The translations under genes and the position numbers were made by a program. A stretch of 33,796 nt of DNA from a virus. Each line of letters begins with the position of its first letter. Within the stretch, counting starts at the first letter, position 1. Below are positions 13,367-21,589 of the stretch, piece after piece. Location of the stretch: positions 1-33,796 of IMG/VR virus record IMGVR_UViG_3300008117_004422, one strand, 5' to 3'. A model generated the notes under the pieces. The model searched no databases and was not told where the DNA came from. It saw nothing but the letters and a program-made list of their open reading frames with translations.

Positions 13367-14008
13367 ATGCACGCCGTTGCAAGCTTACATGACGCCAATT
13401 ATAGTGATTTGGCTGCACTAACTGATCAATCAAAACAAGAATATTGCGATAGACACGGATATCAATTTCATGTGCTTACTGAAATGAAGTATAGCACAAT
13501 TACAGGTTTTAACAAAATTCATTTTGCATTAGATATTTTTAATCGACATCCTGAAATTGAATGGTTGTTGTTTTCGGAATGCGATGCTATGATTACCAAC
13601 CAAACTATTCGAATTGAAGATCGAATCGACAACAACTACCATTTTATTGTGCCCGTTGATCGACTCAATCTTAATTCAGGTAACTTTTTGGTTCGTAACA
13701 GTCATGAAGGTTGTATGTATCTCAGAATGATTATAGCCAAAGAAAAAGAATATCAAGACGTTGAATGGGCCGAACAGCAAGTTATCATTGATACTATTGA
13801 AGAATATCAAGACATTGTTAAAATTGTTCCACAAAAATATATGAACAGTTACGAGCCCGAAATTTATGACTACTGTGATGCTAGATTTGATATCTTTGGT
13901 AATAGTGGTGCATGGGAAACAGGTGACTGGATAGTACATTGGCCGGGAACTTACAAGCCAACTAGAATTCAACGAGCTACCACACACTTACCGTTAGTTA
14001 TTCGATGA
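13367..14008 (+). CDS. GT34-like (galactosyltransferase GMA12/MNN10 type) glycosyltransferase
   Basis: A 213-aa plus-strand protein. Its layout fits family GT34: KQEYCDRHGYQFHV, an EWLLFSECDAMITN segment as the DxD-type metal and nucleotide site, LNSGNFLVRNS, WAEQQVIID, and DWIVHWPGTYKP with the conserved His near the C-terminus. Members use UDP-sugars. It is the first gene of a seven-gene plus-strand operon and overlaps the next gene by ATGA. No membrane anchor is present, unlike the eukaryotic relatives. Confidence 0.78.
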   Translation: MHAVASLHDANYSDLAALTDQSKQEYCDRHGYQFHVLTEMKYSTITGFNKIHFALDIFNRHPEIEWLLFSECDAMITNQTIRIEDRIDNNYHFIVPVDRLNLNSGNFLVRNSHEGCMYLRMIIAKEKEYQDVEWAEQQVIIDTIEEYQDIVKIVPQKYMNSYEPEIYDYCDARFDIFGNSGAWETGDWIVHWPGTYKPTRIQRATTHLPLVIR

Positions 14009-14844
14009 AAATTTTTATAACAGGCGCTACTGGTTTTGTTGGACAAAACCTAGTACATTATTACACTCAACGTGGTCACGAAGTATATTCATTTCGTAGA
14101 TATGAATACCTCTACGAAAGTCTAAGAAAATTTAAACCTGACGCCATTATTAATTCAGCTGCTGAAATTTATGATTATGAATTTATGTTTGAGCCAAACA
14201 TATCAATGGTTCAAACAATTTTAGAATATACAAAACAATGTGATCAACGGTGTCGTGTTGTGCAGATTGGTTCTAGCAGCGAGTATGGCCCGACTGATCA
14301 CGCAACTGCCGAAGACGAACTGCTGAAGCCCGTAGACTTCTATCAAGCAACCAAAGGTGCGGCAACATTATTGTGCCAAGGTTGGGCCAGGCTACATAAC
14401 TTGCCAATTTGGATAGTTCGTCCTTACAGCGTTTATGGTCCTGGAGAACGTTCACATAGACTATTTCCTAGATTGTATAGAGCATTCAATTACCAAGAAC
14501 CTATGACACTGTATCAAGGTTATCATGATTTCATTTATATCAATGACTTTGTGAGAGGTATAGACCTAGTTCTTCAGGAATGGAATCTTGCCCCGGGAGA
14601 GATTGTTAACTTCGGAAGTGGGGCGCAAACAAGCAATTTTGATTTGTTAGATTTATGGGAAAACGTAACACAAAAAACAGCACCAGTGGCCAAAGTAGCA
14701 GAAATGCGTAAAGCTTTTGAAAATAACATTTGGGTATGTGACACCAAGAAATCAAATATGTTAGGCTTTATGTGCGAATATGATTTAGAAACAGGAATTC
14801 AAGATTTTTTATTAAAGGCAAAATATGATAGAACAACTAATTAA
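14005..14844 (+). CDS. NAD-dependent sugar epimerase/dehydratase (extended SDR)
   Basis: A 279-aa protein with the NAD-binding motif GATGFVG at residues 7-13, IGSSSEYGP as the active-site Ser strand, the catalytic pair YQATK at 113-117, IVRPYSVYGPGE, and HDFIYINDFVRGI. It probably acts on an NDP-sugar as an epimerase, reductase or dehydratase; the substrate cannot be read. It overlaps the GT34-like gene by ATGA and the FkbM-type methyltransferase by 20 bases. Confidence 0.82.
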   Translation: MKIFITGATGFVGQNLVHYYTQRGHEVYSFRRYEYLYESLRKFKPDAIINSAAEIYDYEFMFEPNISMVQTILEYTKQCDQRCRVVQIGSSSEYGPTDHATAEDELLKPVDFYQATKGAATLLCQGWARLHNLPIWIVRPYSVYGPGERSHRLFPRLYRAFNYQEPMTLYQGYHDFIYINDFVRGIDLVLQEWNLAPGEIVNFGSGAQTSNFDLLDLWENVTQKTAPVAKVAEMRKAFENNIWVCDTKKSNMLGFMCEYDLETGIQDFLLKAKYDRTTN

Positions 14845-15532
14845 AACCAGTCAACACAAAGATTTTTTGTACAGCAGTGACAATACTGAAGTAACAAACT
14901 GGTTTACAAATCCTGAGAATTACACAGATGTTATTCTTAAGCAAATCAATGAAGATCGAATGTATGATCCAATTTTTGCTGGCAGAACAGACATGACCGT
15001 GATTGATCTAGGTGCCAACTGTGGTTTGTTTAGTCTATATGCTGCTGATAGTTGTAAAACTTTAATTGCTGTAGAACCAGCACAATCTACGTTTAATGTG
15101 ATGAAAGAAATAGTCAAGGATCACGAACAAATCACACCATTGCAATTGGCTATTGGTCCGCATAATGAAATGATTAGTTTTTTCATCAATGAAAATAGCA
15201 CAACCAACAGCATGTTGGATCGCAATGGCGTAGAAACTCAAGTTCAATGTATGACGCTGGAAACGTTGCTACACATGCAAAGATTAGATCATGTAGATTT
15301 TATCAAGTGTGATATTGAAGGATCTGAAATGCAGGCACTCACAGATGCCACTCTGGGACCAATAGCTCACAAGGTAAAATTTTGGTTCGTTGAAGTTCAC
15401 CAAACCGATGTAGCAAAGCAACCATGGCCCGGTAACTTAGAATCCAACAGGCAACAACTTTCTGAACTGTTTCAACGCCACGGGTATCAAACAGAATTGG
15501 TCATTCACGATCAATTGTTCGCCTGGAAATAA
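14825..15532 (+). CDS. FkbM-family SAM-dependent methyltransferase
   Basis: A 235-aa protein. VIDLGANCGLFSLYAA is the SAM-binding loop, and VDFIKCDIEGSEMQAL is the diagnostic FkbM segment. LIAVEPAQSTFNVM holds the acidic residue that contacts the SAM ribose. FkbM proteins usually methylate hydroxyl groups of sugars or polyketides, so a glycan O-methylation role fits this operon. It ends one base before the next start. Confidence 0.82.
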   Translation: MIEQLIKTSQHKDFLYSSDNTEVTNWFTNPENYTDVILKQINEDRMYDPIFAGRTDMTVIDLGANCGLFSLYAADSCKTLIAVEPAQSTFNVMKEIVKDHEQITPLQLAIGPHNEMISFFINENSTTNSMLDRNGVETQVQCMTLETLLHMQRLDHVDFIKCDIEGSEMQALTDATLGPIAHKVKFWFVEVHQTDVAKQPWPGNLESNRQQLSELFQRHGYQTELVIHDQLFAWK

Positions 15533-15533
15533 T

Positions 15534-16097
15534 ATGCCACTAGGAAATCATCTATACCAATACATTTGTAATGATTTAAAAGATTATCAAGGAAACTATT
15601 TAGAAATAGGCGTGTTTGATGGTGACGGATTTGTTAGAGTTGCCACAGAATACAAAGATAAAAAATGTTACGCAGTTGATCCTTTTATTGAGGATGGATA
15701 CACTTCACTAACATCAGCTCAAAAACGTGGCAATAAATTAGACTCACAAAAACAAAGTTTCTTAAATTGCACACAAAATTTAAGTAATATTGAACATTTT
15801 GAAATGACCAGTGTAGATTTTTTTAATAATTTTACAGAACAAAAAGCCATTGAGATGAATGTTTCATTTGTTCTAATTGATGGAAGTCATCATTATGATG
15901 ATGTTGTAAATGATTACAAGTTAAGTGTAGAATTAATTAAAAAAACACGCCAAGGAATAATTGTATTTGACGATTTAGCTATCGAAGGTGTTAAAAAGGC
16001 TTTTGATCAATTCGAACAAGAATACAAAAACTATATCGTGCATAGCAGTGGTATTGGTGGTGACGCAGTATCTGTTAAAATTAATTTTCAACAATGA
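15534..16097 (+). CDS. Class I methyltransferase (Methyltransf_24-like)
   Basis: A 187-aa protein with YLEIGVFDGDGFVRVA as the SAM-binding motif and CYAVDPFIEDG. VLIDGSHHYDDVVNDYKL is a metal/His signature of the Methyltransf_24 or cephalosporin-hydroxylase-like group. It likely O-methylates a small or sugar substrate. It is the second methyltransferase in this operon and overlaps the transketolase gene by ATGA. Confidence 0.72.
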   Translation: MPLGNHLYQYICNDLKDYQGNYLEIGVFDGDGFVRVATEYKDKKCYAVDPFIEDGYTSLTSAQKRGNKLDSQKQSFLNCTQNLSNIEHFEMTSVDFFNNFTEQKAIEMNVSFVLIDGSHHYDDVVNDYKLSVELIKKTRQGIIVFDDLAIEGVKKAFDQFEQEYKNYIVHSSGIGGDAVSVKINFQQ

Positions 16098-16708
16098 ATC
16101 TACTAGAAAAAAGAATAATCGACATAACTTATCAAGAACGACTTAGTCACCTAAGTTCTACACTAAGTGCTTTGCCAATTCTTGAGGAAATCTATAATCA
16201 ACGTAAACACGATGAAGTGTTTATTTTGAGTAATGGACATGCTGGTCTTGCATTATATGTAATACTAGAAAAGTATTATGGTGTAGATCCTGTAGCTATG
16301 CTACATAAACATGGTATTCATCCTGGCAGAGATCTCGAAAATCATTTGTATTGTTCAACTGGTAGTTTAGGATCCGGATTACCTATTGCAGTTGGTCATG
16401 CACTAGCTACTCCAAACAAAAACGTTTGGTGCATGATCAGTGACGGTGAGTGTGCCGAAGGATCTATATGGGAAGCTCTGCGTTTTATCAATGATAATCA
16501 AGTTGATAACTTGCATGTTTATGCTAATTTAAACGGCATGGGAGCGTATGACATGATTGATACAAACCAATTGGCGCAAAGACTAAAAGCGTTTCTACCA
16601 AGAATCAATTTACGATTCAGCGACCCACCCAAGTGGTCGTTTGCTCAAGAGTTACTTACACATTACTATGTTCTTAAGCCAGAAGATTATGCGGAGATAA
16701 CACAATGA
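16094..16708 (+). CDS. Transketolase-like protein, thiamine-diphosphate-binding subunit
   Basis: A 204-aa protein matching the N-terminal PP domain of transketolase. It shows SNGHAGLALYVILEKYY, GSLGSGLPIAVGHALA, and the ThDP/Mg motif SDGECAEGSIWEALRF (Asp117) through NLNG at 145-148. Transketolases move two-carbon units between ketoses and aldoses; sedoheptulose 7-phosphate is one product. Two-gene transketolases usually have N-terminal subunits near 270 aa, so this one is trimmed. It overlaps the partner gene by ATGA, consistent with a heteromer. Confidence 0.82.
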   Translation: MNLLEKRIIDITYQERLSHLSSTLSALPILEEIYNQRKHDEVFILSNGHAGLALYVILEKYYGVDPVAMLHKHGIHPGRDLENHLYCSTGSLGSGLPIAVGHALATPNKNVWCMISDGECAEGSIWEALRFINDNQVDNLHVYANLNGMGAYDMIDTNQLAQRLKAFLPRINLRFSDPPKWSFAQELLTHYYVLKPEDYAEITQ

Positions 16709-17187
16709 GAAAAGAATGTGCAACTTTGTTATTAAACAGCATGGCGGAAGATCCTAGCATTCGTGTTATCACTGCCGATCTTGGATTTGGTATACTGGAT
16801 CCAATTAGAAACGCTTTTCCTGATCGTTTTTATAATGTAGGCGCAGCTGAACAACTAATGATTGGTGTTGCCATTGGCATGGCCAACGAAGGCCTCAGGC
16901 CTGTTTGCTATTCAATGAGTAGTTTTTTACTATATCGCCCATTTGAATTTTTGCGTAATTATGTCAACTACGAAAAGATACCAGTTAAACTGATTGGCAG
17001 TGGACGTGACCGTGATTACAGTCACGACGGTGTAAGTCACTGGGCGCACGACGACGAATTGGTACTAGAGGCACTACCGTATATTGGATTATTCAAACCA
17101 GGTAGTATAGTTGATTTGGAAAACATATGGGAAAGATTTATCAACAGTGAATATCCAGAATATCTCAATTTGACAAGAAAAATATGA
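16705..17187 (+). CDS. Transketolase-like protein, pyrimidine-binding subunit, no C-terminal domain
   Basis: A 160-aa protein matching only the central pyrimidine-binding domain. VITADLGFG, NVGAAEQLMIGVAIGMANEG with the catalytic Glu49, and SHDGVSHWAHDD are the domain's typical motifs. The third, regulatory C-terminal domain of transketolase is absent, so the pair totals about 364 residues against ~620-670 for the usual enzyme. It shares ATGA overlaps with the neighbours on both sides. Together the two subunits hold the expected active-site parts. Confidence 0.8.
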   Translation: MRKECATLLLNSMAEDPSIRVITADLGFGILDPIRNAFPDRFYNVGAAEQLMIGVAIGMANEGLRPVCYSMSSFLLYRPFEFLRNYVNYEKIPVKLIGSGRDRDYSHDGVSHWAHDDELVLEALPYIGLFKPGSIVDLENIWERFINSEYPEYLNLTRKI

Positions 17188-17933
17188 CAACAAAAATAGT
17201 TTATGTAACAGGCTGTTTAGGCTTTATTGGTTATCATGTCGCACAGGCATGTTTAGATAACGGATATTATGTGATTGGTGTAGACAAAAAAACCTATGCC
17301 GCCAACGTTCAATTTTTACCGGATTTGATCAAAAACTCACGTTTTAAGTTTATAGAATCAGATATAAACGATTTAGATATGTTGTATGACTGCGACTATA
17401 TCATCAATACAGCAGCAGAGACACATGTGGACAATAGTATTGTAAGTTCAGATGTTTTTTTACGTAGCAATGTCAATGGCGTACATCATCTGTTAAATCT
17501 AATCAAAGAACGTCATAGAATCAAGATGCCCAAAAAGTTTATTCCCAAGAGTATCAAGAGTCTACAACTGGGTAGAGCTATTCCGTTGCACGACGCAGGC
17601 CTACCAAGACGAACATGGTTGCACGTAAGCGATACCGCTAGTGCTGTTATTAAAATTATTGAAGCCGGAGTGCAGAACGAAATTTACAATATAAGCGGCA
17701 ATCACGAGGAACAAAACATTGTAATTGCTATGCAGATAGTTGATATGTTTTGTGAAAACGTTGTAGATGATTACAGCAAATATCTCAATTTAGATATTAC
17801 TAGACCAGGGCAAGATGTTAGGTATAGTATAAATGACGAAAAACTACGATCGTTGAGCTGGCGGCCAAATGCAATTTTTGAAGTGGAGTTGGCTAAGATT
17901 GTTCAGTATTATTCTCAGACGTTTGTGTGGTAG
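17184..17933 (+). CDS. RmlB-like NDP-sugar dehydratase with catalytic core deleted
   Basis: A 249-aa protein collinear with the dTDP-glucose 4,6-dehydratase family at both ends. It has GCLGFIG (10-16), AAETHVDNSI, NVNGVHHLLNLI, then KKFIPKSI, a WLHVSDTA segment, and RPGQDVRYSINDEKL. The stretch that should lie between the KMP at about 114-116 and the KFIP at 118-121 is missing in frame. This is about 75-90 residues that would carry the STDE and YxxxK active-site residues. It is therefore unlikely to be a working dehydratase. It may be decaying, a non-catalytic partner, or an assembly artefact. It overlaps the next gene tail to tail by 41 bases. Confidence 0.7.
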   Translation: MTTKIVYVTGCLGFIGYHVAQACLDNGYYVIGVDKKTYAANVQFLPDLIKNSRFKFIESDINDLDMLYDCDYIINTAAETHVDNSIVSSDVFLRSNVNGVHHLLNLIKERHRIKMPKKFIPKSIKSLQLGRAIPLHDAGLPRRTWLHVSDTASAVIKIIEAGVQNEIYNISGNHEEQNIVIAMQIVDMFCENVVDDYSKYLNLDITRPGQDVRYSINDEKLRSLSWRPNAIFEVELAKIVQYYSQTFVW

Positions 17934-18399
17934 GCACTTCTACCCAAGTGTAGTCACCTAGCCATTTTACTCGTGCAATGTACGTGTAATGGTCAGGAGG
18001 ACCAGTTGTCCAATCACTAGGACCTAGTGGCAATAGTCTAGTATTGTCTATTTTACTATCAAAACACAACCAATAGCACTGCCCGTGATAGACTTGAAAA
18101 TCATATTTTGCGGCATGCACTGCATCTGTTATTTCTAACCTACGTTTTAATTCTGCAGCCTGCTTTGTTAGAACATTTACAAGATCCATTATACGGTTAT
18201 ATTCTTGCTCGGCATGCATGCGAGCAACGTTGACCATAATGTCTTTTTGTTTTTCAACAGGAATCAAATCAAATTTTGGACCACCTGCTTCGGTAGCATA
18301 TGGTGTAATATTTTTATTAAAAAATGCCACCAGTGAGTTATCAAAGGTGGCATCATAACTATTACGACCTTTGGCTACATTACTTTTTTTCTTGGCCAT
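17893..18399 (-). CDS. DUF2452-like conserved protein
   Basis: A 168-aa protein starting MAKKKSNVAKGRNSYDATF. The core TPYATEAGGPKFDLIPVEKQKDIM, LKRRLEITDAVHAAKYDF, and a QVYHGQCYWLCF segment match, from memory, the DUF2452 family of unknown function. The C-terminus (TTQTSENNTEQS) is polar. It converges on the plus-strand operon with a 41-base overlap and overlaps the membrane protein gene by 20 bases at its start. Confidence 0.72.
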   Translation of the reverse strand: MAKKKSNVAKGRNSYDATFDNSLVAFFNKNITPYATEAGGPKFDLIPVEKQKDIMVNVARMHAEQEYNRIMDLVNVLTKQAAELKRRLEITDAVHAAKYDFQVYHGQCYWLCFDSKIDNTRLLPLGPSDWTTGPPDHYTYIARVKWLGDYTWVEVPTTQTSENNTEQS

Positions 18400-18727
18400 T
18401 GTCTTGCCTAATTATAGTGGGCGTTTCGTTGGTAGGATTTCTAGTGTTTGATAACAACCAACCACTGTAGTTAATGACAGCAGCTAACGGATATGATACT
18501 ACTGCTAACATTGCCGCCAAGCATACACCAGTAAACAAAAATAATATAGCAAAAATTGTAAAAACAGTTTCTAACATTAGATTCCAAAAACCAGTTACAC
18601 CAATATCAAAGTCTATATTTTGTGAATAGCCCGAGTTGTGCAATCTAATATGAATTCGCAAAGATTCTATTTGTTCAATGCAGCGCATGACTAAAATTTC
18701 TAACAACCCGCGGTAAAGTTCAGTCAT
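18380..18727 (-). CDS. Membrane protein, unknown function
   Basis: A 115-aa protein with a soluble N-terminus (about 45 residues) and a long hydrophobic stretch, LMLETVFTIFAILFLFTGVCLAAMLAVVSYPLAAVI, at about residues 50-85. This could span the membrane once or twice. A polar tail (NETPTIIRQDNGQEKK) follows. Both ends overlap neighbours (20 and 8 bases). No family is recognised. Its position next to a MazG-like gene gives no clear clue to function. Confidence 0.62.
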   Translation of the reverse strand: MTELYRGLLEILVMRCIEQIESLRIHIRLHNSGYSQNIDFDIGVTGFWNLMLETVFTIFAILFLFTGVCLAAMLAVVSYPLAAVINYSGWLLSNTRNPTNETPTIIRQDNGQEKK

Positions 18728-18989
18728 AAATTTTGCTCCATTGTTTCAGTTTGTTTGCTTTATTTTCTACTGCTTGTGTAACTGCTTCGGGTCTAACTAA
18801 TCCATGTGCTGTGAGCAAATTGATCATACACAAAACATCACCTATTTCCTGCTCTAATTTTTCTCTATGCATCATTCCATCTTTATGTTGTTGATCGATA
18901 CCAAATCTAAAAATTTTAGAAATTTCTTGTATTACTTCGGCACATTCTTCTTGCGTAATCACAAGTATTTCACGTTGTTTTTCATTCAT
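18720..18989 (-). CDS. MazG-like nucleotide pyrophosphohydrolase
   Basis: An 89-aa all-alpha NTP pyrophosphohydrolase. ITQEECAEVIQEISKIFRFG holds the EExxE metal ligands, and LEQEIGDVLCMINLL holds the ExxD pair. Such enzymes hydrolyse (d)NTPs or related nucleotides. Phage MazG proteins have been proposed to affect nucleotide or alarmone pools. The ATG at 18989 (MNEKQREI) is chosen over a TTG one codon earlier. It overlaps the 58-aa gene upstream by eight bases (ATGAATGA). Confidence 0.8.
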   Translation of the reverse strand: MNEKQREILVITQEECAEVIQEISKIFRFGIDQQHKDGMMHREKLEQEIGDVLCMINLLTAHGLVRPEAVTQAVENKANKLKQWSKIYD

Positions 18990-19158
18990 CAATTAAATCC
19001 ATGTCCTCAATAATTGGCAACACTTTCCATTTGGCACCTTCTGTCAAATCTTTTGCCATTGCTTGTGCTGCTTTTTCGGCTGCCGATCTTGTACGGTAGG
19101 CATTTTCCATAATACGATTACCGTCTTCAGTTTCGGCCATTGCAATATATATTTTCAT
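18982..19158 (-). CDS. 58-aa hypothetical protein
   Basis: A minus-strand frame from ATG 19158 to TGA 18982, MKIYIAMAETEDGNRIMENA to EDMDLIDE. The pattern (short strand, TRSAAEKAAQAMAKDL helix, then WKVLPIIED strand) looks like a folded small protein. Its stop overlaps the MazG-like start as ATGAATGA, as at 30915. A TATAAT lies only three bases before the ATG, so translation may begin at the Met at residue 7 instead. The function is unknown. Confidence 0.65.
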   Translation of the reverse strand: MKIYIAMAETEDGNRIMENAYRTRSAAEKAAQAMAKDLTEGAKWKVLPIIEDMDLIDE

Positions 19159-19176
19159 ATTATTATACAGGATAGA

Positions 19177-20037
19177 TTAGGCAAAGTCAACTACGCGAGC
19201 ATCTGTGCAACTTTTACATAAACTGTTACTTGAATAGCAAGTTTTTGCATTTTCTGTTAAAATCATTTGCATTTCGGCTCCAGTAAACAAATCCTCATAA
19301 GATTGAGTTAATAAATTTCCAAGAACATGTTTGTTATCGTAATCCATACAACACAGTACAACATCACCATTTGGTAACAGGACCGTTTGATCGTATTTCT
19401 CCGCTTTGCCGCATACTACAGGCTTTTCATGTTTGAGAACAAAATTTACTGGTTGATCCTTTACTTGTTCTTTATTTAGACTACCAGCTCTATTATGTCC
19501 AAACCAGTTGTATAACTGTATTCCTAAATGCTGTAGATCTTGATGTATTTTTCCATGGTTGCTCATGGTCATGGCTTCTAGTTTGATACCAAGATATTGT
19601 ACAATATTGCTCATGGCTCTAAACACATATTCCCATTCTTCACTATATTTCCATCCACGCATGTTACCATATTCATCAGGAAAGTGAATTGAAAATACTT
19701 CGATTTGATCTTTGTATTCGACTAATAAGTCACTGACTTCATCAACAGTTGTACTATCCCAATTGTACAAAGTGGTATAAATCGCAACATCATGCCCACG
19801 TTCTAGGGCATATGCTAACATTCGAGTACAATCAGGATTCACCCAGGCTTCGGCCATGCCACTAAAGTCTATTCTGGTATCCCATGGTAATTTGTCTACG
19901 GCAGTTTTGAAAGTTTCTAAACTCATGTATTTGGGATCATCTCGGCCATATGCATCTCTGAGATTATCTTGAGGACAAAAGTTACACATTAACGGACAAC
20001 CAATCATGGTTGTCACTTCTAAAGTAGGTCTTGACAT
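19177..20037 (-). CDS. Radical SAM protein with SPASM-like C-terminus
   Basis: A 286-aa protein. CPLMCNFCP (Cys14, 18, 21) is the radical SAM cluster motif, and LPWDTRIDFSGMAEAWVNPD matches the GGE-like SAM-binding region. The C-terminal part VLLPNGDVVLCCMDYDNKHVLGN, followed by CYSSNSLCKSC, matches a SPASM or twitch auxiliary-cluster domain. Such enzymes modify peptides, proteins or sugars; the substrate is unknown. It starts two bases after the stop of the large unknown gene at 20042. It is the second auxiliary-cluster radical SAM gene in the window. Confidence 0.84.
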   Translation of the reverse strand: MSRPTLEVTTMIGCPLMCNFCPQDNLRDAYGRDDPKYMSLETFKTAVDKLPWDTRIDFSGMAEAWVNPDCTRMLAYALERGHDVAIYTTLYNWDSTTVDEVSDLLVEYKDQIEVFSIHFPDEYGNMRGWKYSEEWEYVFRAMSNIVQYLGIKLEAMTMSNHGKIHQDLQHLGIQLYNWFGHNRAGSLNKEQVKDQPVNFVLKHEKPVVCGKAEKYDQTVLLPNGDVVLCCMDYDNKHVLGNLLTQSYEDLFTGAEMQMILTENAKTCYSSNSLCKSCTDARVVDFA

Positions 20038-20041
20038 AGTT

Positions 20042-21505
20042 TTACTTATCGCGTTTTTGACGGGGGGTAGTATCTTTATCTCTTGATACAGCTTTTCTAC
20101 CAGGATGTTTGATTTGAACTCGAGTTTTCTCAGGGTCAGGTGTCTCCAACTCTTTAAAATCGCGTTCTTGGACTTTGGTTATTTCTTCTAATAAAGGACC
20201 TTTTTCTATAATGTTTCTCACGTAAGGCCCAGACGGTCTGTTTTCAATTTTGCAACGTATTGATATTAATTCTTTTTTAGGATTCTCAACATCATGAATA
20301 CTGATTTCCGGTCTAGCTTTGGTACCAATATATGAAGCAGTTAAATCAATGTTCCTTAACTTGTATTGAAGATTTTTGAATCTTAAAATCTTAAAGCCGC
20401 CTTTTGCAAAATCAACTAGCTCAACATTAGAATCTCCCAAGGTTGCAAAATGAGTTACAGCATGGGCAACATTGTCAACAAATCTTGCTTCTTCGGTATC
20501 ACTGTCACCGGCCAGCTTTGTCTGTAATTCATCAACGATTTGTCTGTACATGTATTCAATTGCTTTGAACTGATCTTTTTTGGCTTCTTGTTCGTATTTG
20601 GCTGTATAAGGAGATACATCTATTCCAAAGTATCCAAACAGTTTATTCATTGTTTCGACGCTTGTGCCACCTACTTGTCCAAATTGTGCTACTCCACCAA
20701 CTTTCAAACTGGCATTCAATTTAAGTGTGCGCATGGCACCATTTTTATCTTTGATAGCTACCCAAACATCTGATTTCTTTTCTGTTTCACTGGCAGCACC
20801 GTCTGCCATGATATTGATTTCATCAGCACGACCATTAATATAAAAATACTTGCTGTATCTTTCAGCCATTGGATTATTAACGTAGGCAGCAGCACTAGCA
20901 AGCTCATTTGCTAATAACTTACGTTTGAGCGGATTCATTAGATCTTGGTAAGGTGCAGTTTTTAACTTTAGTATAAAACTAATTGTGTCAGCAATGTCGC
21001 TTTCGGCATCATTGACTGTGACACTATAAGTGTCGTCTCCTTGAGCTTGTAGAGTGTCCAACACATTTGTGATGTCTGCTGGGGTAACTTGTCCTACTTC
21101 TTCGCCAGGTTGTCTTTTGGTAAATTTAGCAAACATGGCTGCACCAAGTATACCTTCACTTACTTCACCTTTATTACTGATAGTACTTTCTTTACTGTGG
21201 TTTAAAGCAGTTTCAATGGTGCCTGTGGTTCCTATAACATAAAAATACACATCGTCTTCGGTACGGAATTCATATACATCTGTTCCTTTGCCAAATCGTG
21301 TGATTATCTCGCTTTTGTCAATCAAGGACTCAAGACCTTTAGATTTGTTTGTAAGCTCAATAATACCAGCTGTGTCAAGACCTAAGGCAGCCAATTGACT
21401 GGACAGTTGTTGTCCGGCAGCACTGTTACTAAAAATAAATTTATGACCCGGGCCGTATTTGCTTAAGGTGACTTCGTTAAGGATAATGTTTATAAGATCG
21501 CGCAT
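20042..21505 (-). CDS. Large conserved phage protein of unknown function
   Basis: A 487-aa protein, MRDLINIILNEVTLSKYGPGHKF to a charged lysine/arginine/proline-rich C-terminus (TPRQKRDK). It has no signal peptide or membrane segment. The middle part has alternating strands and helices (DVYEFRTEDDVYFYVIG; ILGAAMFAKF; AAYVNNPMAERYSKYFYING). The C-terminal KARPEISIHDVENPKKELISIRCKIE could be a nuclease- or DNA-binding-like core, but no catalytic motif is certain. I do not recognise it. It is divergent from the 55-aa gene and immediately upstream of the SPASM gene. Confidence 0.7.
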   Translation of the reverse strand: MRDLINIILNEVTLSKYGPGHKFIFSNSAAGQQLSSQLAALGLDTAGIIELTNKSKGLESLIDKSEIITRFGKGTDVYEFRTEDDVYFYVIGTTGTIETALNHSKESTISNKGEVSEGILGAAMFAKFTKRQPGEEVGQVTPADITNVLDTLQAQGDDTYSVTVNDAESDIADTISFILKLKTAPYQDLMNPLKRKLLANELASAAAYVNNPMAERYSKYFYINGRADEINIMADGAASETEKKSDVWVAIKDKNGAMRTLKLNASLKVGGVAQFGQVGGTSVETMNKLFGYFGIDVSPYTAKYEQEAKKDQFKAIEYMYRQIVDELQTKLAGDSDTEEARFVDNVAHAVTHFATLGDSNVELVDFAKGGFKILRFKNLQYKLRNIDLTASYIGTKARPEISIHDVENPKKELISIRCKIENRPSGPYVRNIIEKGPLLEEITKVQERDFKELETPDPEKTRVQIKHPGRKAVSRDKDTTPRQKRDK

Positions 21506-21555
21506 AATAACATATTTACCGGTTTTATCTATTCTGTTTATTCATGTTGCAATGC

Positions 21556-21563
21556 AATAAATA
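21556..21563 (+). promoter_or_regulatory. Late-promoter-like motif AATAAATA before a 55-aa gene
   Basis: AATAAATA ends 26 bases before the ATG at 21590, the same spacing as at 13333..13340. AAAGGAG follows as the ribosome binding site. A near-palindromic TTGCAATGCAA overlaps its 5' side. Confidence 0.5.
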
Positions 21564-21589
21564 TCTATACACTTAAAGGAGTATCAAAA

